Shown here piece by piece: positions 1 through 7,215 of a DNA stretch of 36,194 nt. Position 1 is the stretch's first letter. The number at the start of each line of letters is the position of its first letter. Both the position numbers and the translations under genes were made by a program. Origin of the DNA: Spirochaetaceae bacterium UBA1306 (GTDB taxonomy: Bacteria; Spirochaetota; Spirochaetia; Treponematales; Rectinemataceae); NCBI GenBank assembly GCA_002307245.1, contig DBTW01000126.1, forward strand, positions 1 to 36,194, read 5' to 3'. The notes below the pieces were generated by a model. It was not told the DNA's origin. It saw only the letters and a list, made by a program, of their open reading frames with translations, and did not search any database.

Positions 1-68
1 CCGGTCGGCGTGCGCGCAAGGAACGAGTGGCATGGATTGCCGCTCGTATAATCCTCAAGGAGGGTCAC

Positions 69-917
69 ATGATCATCAACCACAACATGAGCGCGATGTA
101 CGCGAATCGCACGCTCGGCAACACGGGCGCGGACATCGCTAAGGACATCGAGAAGCTCAGCTCCGGTCAGCGCATCAACAGGGCAGGCGACGACGCGTCC
201 GGCCTCGCGGTATCCGAGAAGCTCCGCAGTCAGATTCGCGGCCTGAACCAGGCCACGAAGAACATCGAGAACGGCATTTCCTTCATCCAGACTACGGAAG
301 GCTACTTGAGCGAGACCCAGGACATCCTGCACCGCATGCGCGAGCTCGCGGTCCAGGGCGCAAACGGCGTGTATACCTCCGAGGATCGAATGCAGATCCA
401 GGTCGAGGTGTCCCAGCTAGTCGACGAAATCAACCGCATCGCCAGCCACGCCCAGTTCAACGGGATGAACATCCTCACCGGCCGCTTCGCGAAGAACGGC
501 ACGGCGATCATGCAGTTCCAGGTAGGCGCGAACATCGACCAGAGCAAGCAGGTCTTCATCGGGACCATGACCGCGGAAGCACTCGGCCTCAAAGGCGGGC
601 AGGGCACGACGGACATGATCACGATCGAGGATCCGGCCAAGGCCAACCAGGCCATCGGCAAGCTCGACTCGGCCCTCAAGGTCGTGAACAAGCAGCGAGC
701 CGACCTCGGCGCGTACCAGAACCGCTTCGAAATGGCGGCTAAGGGCGTTTCCGTGGCAGCCGAGAATCTCCAGGCCGCCGAGAGCCGCATCCGCGACACC
801 GACATGGCGAGCGAAATGGTGAACTATGTCAAGAACCAGATCCTCGACCGCGCCGGCTCCGCGATGCTCGCCCAGGCCAACACGCGCTCACAGAACGTAA
901 TGACTCTGTTAGGCTGA
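69..917 (+). CDS. flaB: Periplasmic flagellin FlaB
   Basis: This is the core filament subunit of a spirochaetal periplasmic flagellum. The 282-residue protein opens with MIINHNMSAMYANRTLG and has the conserved N-terminal flagellin helix (SSGQRINRAGDDASGLAVSE near residues 32-51). It ends with the matching C-terminal helix (DTDMASEMVNYVKNQIL, then ANTRSQNVMTLLG). There is almost no variable central domain, as in FlaB proteins of about 285 residues. The reading frame stays open to position 27, but ATG 69 is preferred: AAGGAGG at 57-63 lies 5 bases upstream and family members begin at this methionine. A structured 3' region and an intrinsic terminator follow, so flaB probably ends its own transcript. 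Upstream control lies mostly outside the window. Family assignment is very secure; which FlaB paralogue it is cannot be told. Confidence 0.97.
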   Translation: MIINHNMSAMYANRTLGNTGADIAKDIEKLSSGQRINRAGDDASGLAVSEKLRSQIRGLNQATKNIENGISFIQTTEGYLSETQDILHRMRELAVQGANGVYTSEDRMQIQVEVSQLVDEINRIASHAQFNGMNILTGRFAKNGTAIMQFQVGANIDQSKQVFIGTMTAEALGLKGGQGTTDMITIEDPAKANQAIGKLDSALKVVNKQRADLGAYQNRFEMAAKGVSVAAENLQAAESRIRDTDMASEMVNYVKNQILDRAGSAMLAQANTRSQNVMTLLG

Positions 918-946
918 CGGTAATCCGTTCATAGATAAGGGGTACA

Positions 947-1010
947 CGAGAGACTTCTGGACGTCATCTCTCGGATTCCTCGAGGGCTTAAGCGCGTAAG
1001 CGCCAAGCCC
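947..1010 (+). other. Two stem-loops in the flaB 3' untranslated region
   Basis: Between the flaB stop and its terminator are two further hairpins. The first pairs CGAGAGA (947-953) with TCTCTCG (967-973) around a 13-base loop. The second pairs GGGCTT (984-989) with AAGCCC (1005-1010) and has an inner GCGC/GCGC stem closed by a GTAA loop of the GNRA type (992-1003). Neither has a T tract, so they are not terminators themselves. They could stabilise the very abundant flagellin mRNA or form part of a 3'-derived small RNA; that is inference. Confidence 0.5.
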
Positions 1011-1019
1011 GAAACCTTG

Positions 1020-1053
1020 GCGGGAGGGGAACGCGCCCCCTTCCCGCTTTTTT
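1020..1053 (+). terminator. Intrinsic terminator after flaB
   Basis: GCGGGAGGGG (1020-1029) pairs with CCCC-T-TCCCGC (1037-1047) with one bulged T, around a short loop. Six T residues follow at 1048-1053. This is a strong Rho-independent terminator that should separate flaB from flaG. Confidence 0.88.
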
Positions 1054-1120
1054 CCATCAAATTCTGCGCAGGTTTCGCAGCGCCAGTATCATGAAGATGA
1101 GGGCGCGAGGAACTGCGGCT

Positions 1121-1152
1121 CCGATCCGCGGGATCGTAATCCTTCGGATCGG
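1121..1152 (+). promoter_or_regulatory. Stem-loop just upstream of the flaG ribosome site
   Basis: CCGATCCG (1121-1128) pairs perfectly with CGGATCGG (1145-1152). Inside, GGAT (1131-1134) pairs with ATCC (1139-1142) around a CGTA loop. The hairpin ends 6 bases before the flaG Shine-Dalgarno CGGAGG (1159-1164) and has no T tract. It may set translation or mRNA stability of the flaG-fliD transcript. No clear sigma-28 or sigma-70 promoter was recognised in the 1054-1120 gap. Confidence 0.45.
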
Positions 1153-1170
1153 CGAAGTCGGAGGCATATC

Positions 1171-1521
1171 ATGGCTCTCGACGTTTCCTCCATACAGACA
1201 TCCTCCCAAGCGCTCCACGACGGATCGAGGCACGCCACCGCCCAAGCGGAGACGGCAGCGACCGAAGCCGAGGCGGCCAAGCGCAGCCAACCCGAGATCC
1301 CCAAGGACCTGCAAAGCTCGATCCGCGACCTTCAGAGGGTCAGCGAGGCCTTCAACCGCCGTCTATCCTTCAGCCTCAACGAGAAGCTGGGGCAGGTCGT
1401 GGTCAAGGTCATCGATACCGACACCGATAAGGTAGTGAGGGAGATCCCGCCCACGGAGCTGCAGCACGTCTACGAGCGGATCCGAGAGGTGATCGGCATA
1501 CTCTTCGACGAGTCAGCCTGA
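1171..1521 (+). CDS. flaG: FlaG-family flagellar protein
   Basis: FlaG proteins are small accessory proteins of the filament; in other bacteria they influence filament length, but the exact role is poorly known. The 116-residue product has a variable Ala/Glu-rich N-terminal half (residues 1-45) and a typical C-terminal FlaG domain. Key segments are LNEKLGQVVVKVID, DKVVREIPP and an end helix of the VYERIREVIGILFDE type. ATG 1171 follows CGGAGG at 1159-1164. It lies between flaB and fliD, as flaG does in many flagellar clusters. A second, longer reading frame over the same bases is a shadow. Confidence 0.9.
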   Translation: MALDVSSIQTSSQALHDGSRHATAQAETAATEAEAAKRSQPEIPKDLQSSIRDLQRVSEAFNRRLSFSLNEKLGQVVVKVIDTDTDKVVREIPPTELQHVYERIREVIGILFDESA

Positions 1522-1572
1522 TAGGCAGGACTTTCGCGCGAGGCTCAGTCGAACGTCTCCCCCGAGGCTCGA

Positions 1573-3609
1573 ATGTCAGACATCTCCATCCCGGGTACCA
1601 ATTCGGACAAGTACGGTACTCAAAAGCTGATAGAGGGCCTCATGAAGGTCGCGCGCGTGCCGCGCGACAACCTCGACGCCAAGATCAAGGGCCTCGAAAA
1701 GCAAAAGACGGTCTGGCTCGACTTCAACCAGCGTCTTGGGGCCCTCAGGACCGACGCCCAATCCCTCTACAACTACAAGAACCCCTTCAACGCCCGCGTC
1801 GCCAAGTCCTCGGACGAGGAAAGCCTGTCGGCGACGGCCACCCGCGAGGCACTCGAGCAGACGCGGAGCATCTTGGTGAAGCGAGCCGCCGCTGCCGACC
1901 GCTTCCTCTCGGCCGAGATGCCCAAGGACTACAAGGTCGCGGCGGGGACCTATGCCTTCACCGTAGGGGATAAGCGCGTCGAGTTGCGCTTCAACGGAGG
2001 AAGCCTGCAGGACTTCGCGGATTCCCTCACTCGCAAGGGCGGCGAGCTGATCCGCGCCCAGGTCGTCTCGATCAAGCCCGACACCAAGTCCCTGGTCATT
2101 GAGTCGCTCAAGACGGGCGCCGCAAACCGCCTCGGCTTCGAGGGCGACGCGCTGAAGCTGGCGCTCGACGCGGGCCTGGCCGAGCGCGTATCCTCCTCGA
2201 GGCGAGAGCTCGACCCCGCGAAGGCGGCGCGCTGGGAGGCGCCTATGGACGCATCCTCGGCCAAGGCCGGGGCTGGCGTCCTTTCGCTGACCGCGGGAGG
2301 CGAGGCCAAGCTGGAGCTCAAGCCCCCGGTCAAGGCCGCGGGGATGACCCTCGAGATCGAGTATCGCCTAACCCGCCTGCCCCAGGGCGAGACTGCCCCC
2401 TCGGCCCCGCCGGGCCCCAGTCTCGGGCCCGTGGGCTCGGTCTCGTACGAGGGCATCGGCGTGACCGGCGCTCCCTCGGCCTCGGGCCTCCCCGAATGGG
2501 CCTCCCCGCCCGCCCCACCCCGGGTCGAGGATCTCTCGATGGCGAGCGTCGTCGACTCGAGCGGCCGTACCCACGCCCTGCCCGAGCTCTCCGAGGGAGA
2601 CGGCCAGAAGCTGAGCGTCCCCCTGGGCGACTACGCGACCGAGGCCTCGGGCCTGGGCTTCCGCGTACGCGACACGACGCGACGTCTGGAGATCCTGAAG
2701 GCCAGGGTCTTCGACCCCGCCGAGACGGGGGGGCTCCGGCCCCTGCGCCCCGTATCGACCGCCCAGGACGCCCTCGTCTCCGTCGACGGCATCGAGGTCA
2801 CCCGGCCGTCCAACGCCATCTCCGACGTGATACCGGGCGTCACCCTGAACGTGAAGGCCGCCTCCGACAAGCCGATCAGGCTCAAGGTCCAGCCCGACCG
2901 CGAGGCCGTGCAGACAGCCATCGTGGGCTTCGTGGGCAACTATAACAAGCTCATGGGCCAGATCAACATCCTCACCCGGGCCGACGATAGCGTCATCAAC
3001 GAGATCACCTACTTCACCGACGACGAGAGGAAGACTGCGCGGGAGAGGCTCGGAGCCCTCCAGGGCGACTCCACCCTCAACCTCCTCTCGAGCGCCCTGC
3101 AGCGTACCGCCGCCACTCCCTACGAGACCAAGGACGGCAAGGACATGACCCTCCTGTCCCAGATCGGGATCGCGACCAACGCGAGCAGGCCGGGCTCGAC
3201 CCAGGCCTATGAAGCCTCCCGCATGCGGGGTTACCTCGAGATAGAGGACGAGGTGCTCGGCAAGGCCCTAGACGAGCGCTTCGAGGCCGTGCGGCAACTC
3301 TTCGGGAACGACTCGAACGGCGATCTCATCGCGGACACGGGCCTCGCCTACGCGATCGACAGCCTCCTCAAGCCCTATGTGGAAACGGGGGGCATCCTCT
3401 CCCTCAAGACCGGCACGATAGACCGGCAACTCGGCACGAGCTCGCAGCCCGGCTCCATGAGGGCCCAGCTGGCCGACCTCGATACGCAGCTCGTGACCAA
3501 GGAAGCCGACCTGAAGCGCAAGTACGGATCGATGGAATCGAGCCTCAGCAAGATGGAGAGCAGCTCCAGCTCCATCGACAGTTTCTCGAAGCAGAATTCG
3601 GGCCAATGA
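1573..3609 (+). CDS. fliD: Flagellar cap protein FliD
   Basis: FliD caps the growing filament and helps flagellin fold at the tip. The 678-residue protein has a FliD N-terminal region: IPGTNSDKYGTQKLIEGLMKV (minus the last residue) leads into a coiled coil with KQKTVWLDFNQRLGALR. The C-terminal FliD domain begins near residue 450 (VGNYNKLMGQINILTR) and ends in a helical, Ser-rich tail (SLSKMESSSSSIDSF). It is long for the family. A Pro/Gly-rich stretch at about residues 275-320 (GETAPSAPPGPSLG and PEWASPPAPPR) looks like an inserted linker or exposed loop. The ATG lacks a strong Shine-Dalgarno (GAGG at 1564-1567), suggesting coupling to flaG 51 bases upstream. The family call is secure; the boundaries of the inserted region are approximate. 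Confidence 0.95.
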   Translation: MSDISIPGTNSDKYGTQKLIEGLMKVARVPRDNLDAKIKGLEKQKTVWLDFNQRLGALRTDAQSLYNYKNPFNARVAKSSDEESLSATATREALEQTRSILVKRAAAADRFLSAEMPKDYKVAAGTYAFTVGDKRVELRFNGGSLQDFADSLTRKGGELIRAQVVSIKPDTKSLVIESLKTGAANRLGFEGDALKLALDAGLAERVSSSRRELDPAKAARWEAPMDASSAKAGAGVLSLTAGGEAKLELKPPVKAAGMTLEIEYRLTRLPQGETAPSAPPGPSLGPVGSVSYEGIGVTGAPSASGLPEWASPPAPPRVEDLSMASVVDSSGRTHALPELSEGDGQKLSVPLGDYATEASGLGFRVRDTTRRLEILKARVFDPAETGGLRPLRPVSTAQDALVSVDGIEVTRPSNAISDVIPGVTLNVKAASDKPIRLKVQPDREAVQTAIVGFVGNYNKLMGQINILTRADDSVINEITYFTDDERKTARERLGALQGDSTLNLLSSALQRTAATPYETKDGKDMTLLSQIGIATNASRPGSTQAYEASRMRGYLEIEDEVLGKALDERFEAVRQLFGNDSNGDLIADTGLAYAIDSLLKPYVETGGILSLKTGTIDRQLGTSSQPGSMRAQLADLDTQLVTKEADLKRKYGSMESSLSKMESSSSSIDSFSKQNSGQ

Positions 3610-3631
3610 CGGGCCGGAGGAAGGAAACGAC

Positions 3632-4576
3632 ATGAGAATCACCGTGAACGGAGCCCCGCTCCCCCTGGATATAGACGAGTCGGGCAGCCTTGGCGCCGCC
3701 CTCGCCAGCGCCGACGAGCTCCTCGACAAGGCGGGCTCCGTCATCGTATCGCTCAAGGTCGACGGCCGGGAAGTCGACGCCGAGGGCTACTCGGCCTGCG
3801 CCGAGAGACCGGCCTCGTCGGTCGCATCGGTTGAGATCATGGCCGAGGACACAGCCGCCATCAGGCTCCGGGCCCTCGAGACCCTGCTCGAGCTCCTGTC
3901 CATCGCCAAGCGCGCCTCGCAGGACTCGCCCTTCCCCGCCGAGGGCGGAGAGACGCGTGCCGAGGCGGCCCAGTCCGCGGGCAGCTCGGCGGACTGGGCC
4001 GGGCTCCGGACCGGCACCGAGGACATGCGCGACGCCTTCGCCGGCCTCTTCGCGGCCGACGAGCTCTCCTTCGTCCAGCTCTTCGCCGAGCTCCTGGGCC
4101 GGGCGGGCGACGCGCCCGACCGGGCCTCGCGCATCGAGATATCGGCCCAGGCCGACCGCCTGGCCTCGGTCTTCGGCGAGCGCCTCGCCGAGCTGCGGTC
4201 CCCGGTCGCCGAGATGCGGACCGCCGCGACCCTCTTCGACGCCCGCTCGGGCGAGCTCGCGGAGCTGCCCGTCCTGCTTCAGACGGGCAAGGAGGGGGAG
4301 GCCATGAAGGCCGTGCTCTACTTCATCGAGATCTTCAACAAGGTCATCAGGATAATCCCCGAGCTGAGGAGGAGCGGCATCGACACCGGCTCGCTCAAGG
4401 TGGGCGATTCGACGATGGCCGAGTTCTACGGCTCCTTCAACGATATCCTCCGGCAGCTCACCGAGGCCTTCGAGCACAAGGACGCGGTCCTCATCGGCGA
4501 CCTGGCCGAGTACGAGGTCCTGCCCCGGATGAAGTGCTTCTTCGCGGCGATGGGCGAGGCGCTGCCCGAATCATGA
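3632..4576 (+). CDS. Uncharacterised flagellar-cluster protein
   Basis: I do not recognise a family for this 314-residue acidic protein. It begins MRITVNGAPLPLDIDESG, has no signal peptide or membrane segment and should be cytoplasmic. The first 75 residues look like a small beta-rich domain (VSLKVDGREVDAEGYSAC); the rest is predicted to be mostly helical. GGAGGAAGG at 3615-3623 precedes ATG 3632. It follows fliD by 22 bases, and its stop overlaps the start of the PilZ gene as ATGA, so it belongs to the flagellar operon. As far as I recall, Treponema carries a hypothetical protein at the same place. A flagellar chaperone-like or motility-control role is possible from position alone. Confidence 0.75.
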   Translation: MRITVNGAPLPLDIDESGSLGAALASADELLDKAGSVIVSLKVDGREVDAEGYSACAERPASSVASVEIMAEDTAAIRLRALETLLELLSIAKRASQDSPFPAEGGETRAEAAQSAGSSADWAGLRTGTEDMRDAFAGLFAADELSFVQLFAELLGRAGDAPDRASRIEISAQADRLASVFGERLAELRSPVAEMRTAATLFDARSGELAELPVLLQTGKEGEAMKAVLYFIEIFNKVIRIIPELRRSGIDTGSLKVGDSTMAEFYGSFNDILRQLTEAFEHKDAVLIGDLAEYEVLPRMKCFFAAMGEALPES

Positions 4577-5652
4577 GCGGATCGATGGCCCTAGCCCAGA
4601 TCCTGTGGCGATCCCCCAGCGCCAGCTCGACCCCCGTCCTCGGCAGCGCGATCGCCGTGGGGGCCGTCGTCCTCGCCCTGGTCGTCTACGCGGTCGTCAA
4701 GAGCCGCGGCGGATCCACAGGCCCTTCGTTCAACAAGGCCGGCTTCCGCCGCGCCGCCAGGGCCGCGGGGCTCGAGAAAGACCAGCTGCGATTCCTCGAG
4801 GAATTCGCGAGGGCCTCGGGCCTCTCGAACCCGGATTTCGTCTTCCGCAACCCGCAGAAGCTGGACGCCTTCTTCAAGGACGCCTTCCGAACGATAGAGA
4901 AATCGGCCGATTCCGAGGCAGAAGCCGAGGACCGCAAGGCCAGGCTCTTCTCGGCCCGCGAACGCCTGACCCATGCCAGCGCCCAGGGCGGCTCGGTGCG
5001 CAGCACGAGGCAGCTCGGGAGGGGTACGCCCCTCACCTTCATCGCCCCGGGCGAGGAATCCTATCCATCGGTCATCCTGGCGGTCGAGCCGAGCGGGATA
5101 GCCGTCGAGCCCGTCGCCGACTCCTACGGCGAGCCCCTGCGCTTCCGGCGGGGGACCAAGATCACCTGCTATTTCTACGCCAAGGGCCACGAAGGCTACC
5201 AGTTCGCCACTCGCGTCACGGGCTGGGAGAAGATCGGCGGCAAGGACGCGATGGTGCTCGCGCACAGCGAGGCCGTGAGCCCCCTCCCCGCCCGCAGACA
5301 TGCCCGCAGGGCCATGAAGGCCCCGTGCACCTACTATCGGGTCGCCGTCTCCGCCGCGGCCGGCAAGGGCAAGGGCGCGAGCAAGGCGAAGGTCGAGGGC
5401 ACGGCCTATCCCGGCACGATCGTGGACATTTCCGCAGGCGGGCTCGGCATCCAGAGCGCGAACCCCTTCGCCGCCGGGGAATTCGTCAAGATCGCCTTCG
5501 ACGCGGGATCGGGAGGCCAGGCCGCCTTCGCGAAAGTGATCCGGATGAACAAGAACAAGGGAATCGGCGGCGAGATGCACGTCCAATTCGTTAAGATCTC
5601 CCGGCAGGGACTGAACGCCATCCTCTCGTACGTCTACGGCTATTCGGACTAG
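4573..5652 (+). CDS. Membrane-anchored PilZ-domain protein (c-di-GMP receptor candidate)
   Basis: PilZ domains bind cyclic di-GMP and pass the signal to motility or envelope machinery. The 359-residue protein has an N-terminal membrane segment (about residues 17-38, GSAIAVGAVVLALVVYAVVK) followed by a cytoplasmic part. A YcgR-like N-domain around residues 150-230 is likely. The C-terminal PilZ domain shows both binding motifs: RxxxR as RRHARR (residues 241-246) and DISAGG (285-290). ATG 4573 overlaps the preceding stop as ATGA; the frame is open further upstream but would run into the preceding gene. With an HD-GYP phosphodiesterase 1.6 kb downstream, the cluster contains both a c-di-GMP reader and an eraser. 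Effect on motility is inference. Confidence 0.88.
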   Translation: MSGSMALAQILWRSPSASSTPVLGSAIAVGAVVLALVVYAVVKSRGGSTGPSFNKAGFRRAARAAGLEKDQLRFLEEFARASGLSNPDFVFRNPQKLDAFFKDAFRTIEKSADSEAEAEDRKARLFSARERLTHASAQGGSVRSTRQLGRGTPLTFIAPGEESYPSVILAVEPSGIAVEPVADSYGEPLRFRRGTKITCYFYAKGHEGYQFATRVTGWEKIGGKDAMVLAHSEAVSPLPARRHARRAMKAPCTYYRVAVSAAAGKGKGASKAKVEGTAYPGTIVDISAGGLGIQSANPFAAGEFVKIAFDAGSGGQAAFAKVIRMNKNKGIGGEMHVQFVKISRQGLNAILSYVYGYSD

Positions 5653-5673
5653 GAACTTCCGGGACGGCGCATA

Positions 5674-5703
5674 TTGACGCGGATGGCAAGCCTTCCCTAC
5701 AAT
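5674..5703 (+). promoter_or_regulatory. Sigma-70 promoter giving a leaderless mRNA
   Basis: TTGACG (5674-5679) and TACAAT (5698-5703) are 18 bases apart, a good sigma-70 pair. The -10 ends only six bases before the ATG at 5710, so transcription should start at or next to the A of that codon. No Shine-Dalgarno sequence lies in 5653-5709, which fits a leaderless transcript. Confidence 0.68.
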
Positions 5704-5709
5704 TAGCGC

Positions 5710-5970
5710 ATGAAGGTCGTAGAGCTGAGGGATCTCAATCGAAGGGAATCCCCGGTGCATTACATAAAAGAGCTCACGGCCGTCGCCGTCATCGAGTGGA
5801 ACCAGCGGCAGAGCGAGAGCGATATAGCGATCACCCTCGAGCACAAGCCCCTCGGCCCTCCCGACGTTCGCATACACCTCTTGGATACTGTCGATTGGCC
5901 GACCCTCCCCGTGATACACGCCATCAAGGATTACGTCGTCGACCTCGAGAAAGCGGGGAGGCTGCCCTGA
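5710..5970 (+). CDS. Small conserved-looking protein of unknown function
   Basis: This 86-residue protein is not recognised. It has no signal peptide or membrane segment. It has alternating hydrophobic strands (KELTAVAVIEWN, SDIAITLEHKPLG, VRIHLLDTVDW) and a C-terminal helix (VIHAIKDYVVDLEKAG), so a compact alpha/beta fold is likely. It starts at ATG 5710 right after a sigma-70 -10 box, with no ribosome site, and is probably read from a leaderless mRNA. Its stop overlaps the proposed CTG start of tsaE (CTGA at 5967-5970), so the two are likely cotranscribed and coupled. The reading frame is clean and codon use matches its neighbours, which supports a real gene. Confidence 0.78.
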   Translation: MKVVELRDLNRRESPVHYIKELTAVAVIEWNQRQSESDIAITLEHKPLGPPDVRIHLLDTVDWPTLPVIHAIKDYVVDLEKAGRLP

Positions 5971-6497
5971 GGGAGCTCATCCTCCACAGTCCCGAAGAGA
6001 CTATCGGCCTCGGAGAAGCGCTCGGAGCCGCCGCGGCCGGAGGCCTCGTCATCGCCCTGCGCGGGGGCCTCGGCGCCGGCAAGACCACCTTCGCCAAGGG
6101 CTTCGCCCGAGGCCTGGGCGTGGAGGGCGAGGTCACGAGCCCTACCTACACGATCGTCTCGGAATACGAAGGCAGGCTGCGGCTCCATCATGTTGACGCC
6201 TATCGACTCTCCGGCCCCGAGGACTTCGACTCGGTAGGAGGCGAGGATCTCCTGTCCGATGCGGGGGGCGTCTGCCTCATCGAATGGAGCGAACGCGTCT
6301 CCGAAGCCCTCCCCGCCGAGGCGGCGATCGCGGAATTCGAAGTCCTGGAGGATGGCTGCCGACGTCTCAGGATCGAAGGAGCCGCCCTCGAAACAATGAT
6401 TCCCAAAGAGGGCGATACCCTCGAAGCAATGACCCCAAAAGAGGGCGATGCCCTCGGAGGCGATAGGGGCCGCAGCCTCGGAAGGTCCCGGCCATGA
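5967..6497 (+). CDS. tsaE: tRNA threonylcarbamoyladenosine protein TsaE, probable CTG start
   Basis: TsaE is the ATPase that works with TsaB and TsaD to put t6A on tRNAs that read ANN codons. Residues 33-41 carry the Walker A motif GGLGAGKTT. Further family motifs are VTSPTYTIVSEYEG, HHVDAYRL and CLIEWSERV. No ATG or GTG fits the family N-terminus. CTG at 5967 gives the expected opening MRELILHSPEETIGLGEALG, sits 5 bases after GGGGAGG (5955-5961) and overlaps the upstream stop as CTGA. The 176-residue product is longer than usual because of a tail with two copies of an 11-residue repeat (residues 141-162) and a basic end. Its stop overlaps tsaB as ATGA. Function is secure; the start codon is inferred. 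Confidence 0.93.
   Translation: MRELILHSPEETIGLGEALGAAAAGGLVIALRGGLGAGKTTFAKGFARGLGVEGEVTSPTYTIVSEYEGRLRLHHVDAYRLSGPEDFDSVGGEDLLSDAGGVCLIEWSERVSEALPAEAAIAEFEVLEDGCRRLRIEGAALETMIPKEGDTLEAMTPKEGDALGGDRGRSLGRSRP
6385..6450 (+). repeat. 33-bp in-frame tandem repeat in the tsaE tail
   Basis: Two adjacent 33-bp units (6385-6417 and 6418-6450) both begin CCCTCGAA and end AGAGGGCGAT plus one base. A partial third copy begins CCCTCGGAGG at 6451. They encode LETMIPKEGDT and LEAMTPKEGDA. The repeats lie after the conserved TsaE core, so they extend the tail rather than interrupt the fold. Confidence 0.9.
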
Positions 6498-7156
6498 TAG
6501 TCCTCGCCATCGATTGCTCCACCGACATACTCTCGGTCGCCCTCAAGACAGACACGGGTTGGTCCGAGTCCTCGCTCGACCTAGGACTCCGCCATGCCGA
6601 GCGAGTGATGGAGCTCGTCGATTCCTGCCTATCCCGCGCCGGCGTCGGTCGCTCCGAGCTCGGCCTCGCCGCCTGCGCTGGCGGTCCCGGCTCTTTCACG
6701 GGCCTGCGGATCGGCATGGCTGCCTCCAAGGGCATTGCCGCTGGCCTCGGCATTCCCTGGGTCCCCGTGCCGACCCTGGACGCCCTGGCCTGGGGCTTGG
6801 GCTGCTTCCCGGGGGCGGTCGCGCCGATCATCGATGGGAAGAAGGGAAGAGTCTATTCCGCGATATACTTACAGGGCGCGAGGGCGACCGAGTGGCTCGA
6901 TATCCCGCTTGCTAAGCTCGCCACTCTGCTCGATACTTACCCCGATGCCATCGTCACGGGGCCTGACGCCGATCTATTCGCCCCCTACGCGGCCGAACGC
7001 CCGGGATTCCGGGTAGACGATCGCGCGCGCTCGCCCGCGGCCAGGGCCATCGCCATCCTCGGCCTCGAGGCTTTCCTGCGCGGGGGGCCGGGACGCACGG
7101 ACGATGGGCCGCTATATTTGAGACCGAGCGAGGTCGAGGAACCGGCCTCCAAGTAA
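6494..7156 (+). CDS. tsaB: tRNA threonylcarbamoyladenosine protein TsaB
   Basis: TsaB is the inactive-kinase-fold partner that dimerises with TsaD and is needed for t6A formation. The 220-residue protein shows the ASKHA-fold start VLAIDCSTDILSVAL, the conserved segments GLRHAERVMELVD and GPGSFTGLRIGMAASKGIA (residues 69-87), and VAPIIDGKKGRVYSAIY. Length fits the family (about 220-230). It overlaps tsaE by four bases (ATGA). tsaD is not in this window. The C-terminus ends at GPLYLRPSEVE, typical for TsaB. Confidence 0.95.
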   Translation: MIVLAIDCSTDILSVALKTDTGWSESSLDLGLRHAERVMELVDSCLSRAGVGRSELGLAACAGGPGSFTGLRIGMAASKGIAAGLGIPWVPVPTLDALAWGLGCFPGAVAPIIDGKKGRVYSAIYLQGARATEWLDIPLAKLATLLDTYPDAIVTGPDADLFAPYAAERPGFRVDDRARSPAARAIAILGLEAFLRGGPGRTDDGPLYLRPSEVEEPASK

Positions 7157-7215
7157 GCACAGGAGCGGTCCCAGGGCCAAGGAAGGCGGGGATCGGACGG
7201 GGAAGAACGGGAAGT

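Noticed and set aside
30..52. TGGCATGGATTGC (sigma-54-like) and TATAAT before flaB
   Set aside because: The GG and GC doublets are two bases too close for sigma-54. The TATAAT has no matching -35 and sits only four bases from the ribosome site; the true promoter may lie outside the window.
4591..5919. 442-residue open frame on the minus strand
   Set aside because: It is antisense to the PilZ gene, composed of low-complexity Gly/Glu/Leu/Arg sequence typical of high-GC shadow frames, and lacks recognisable domains.
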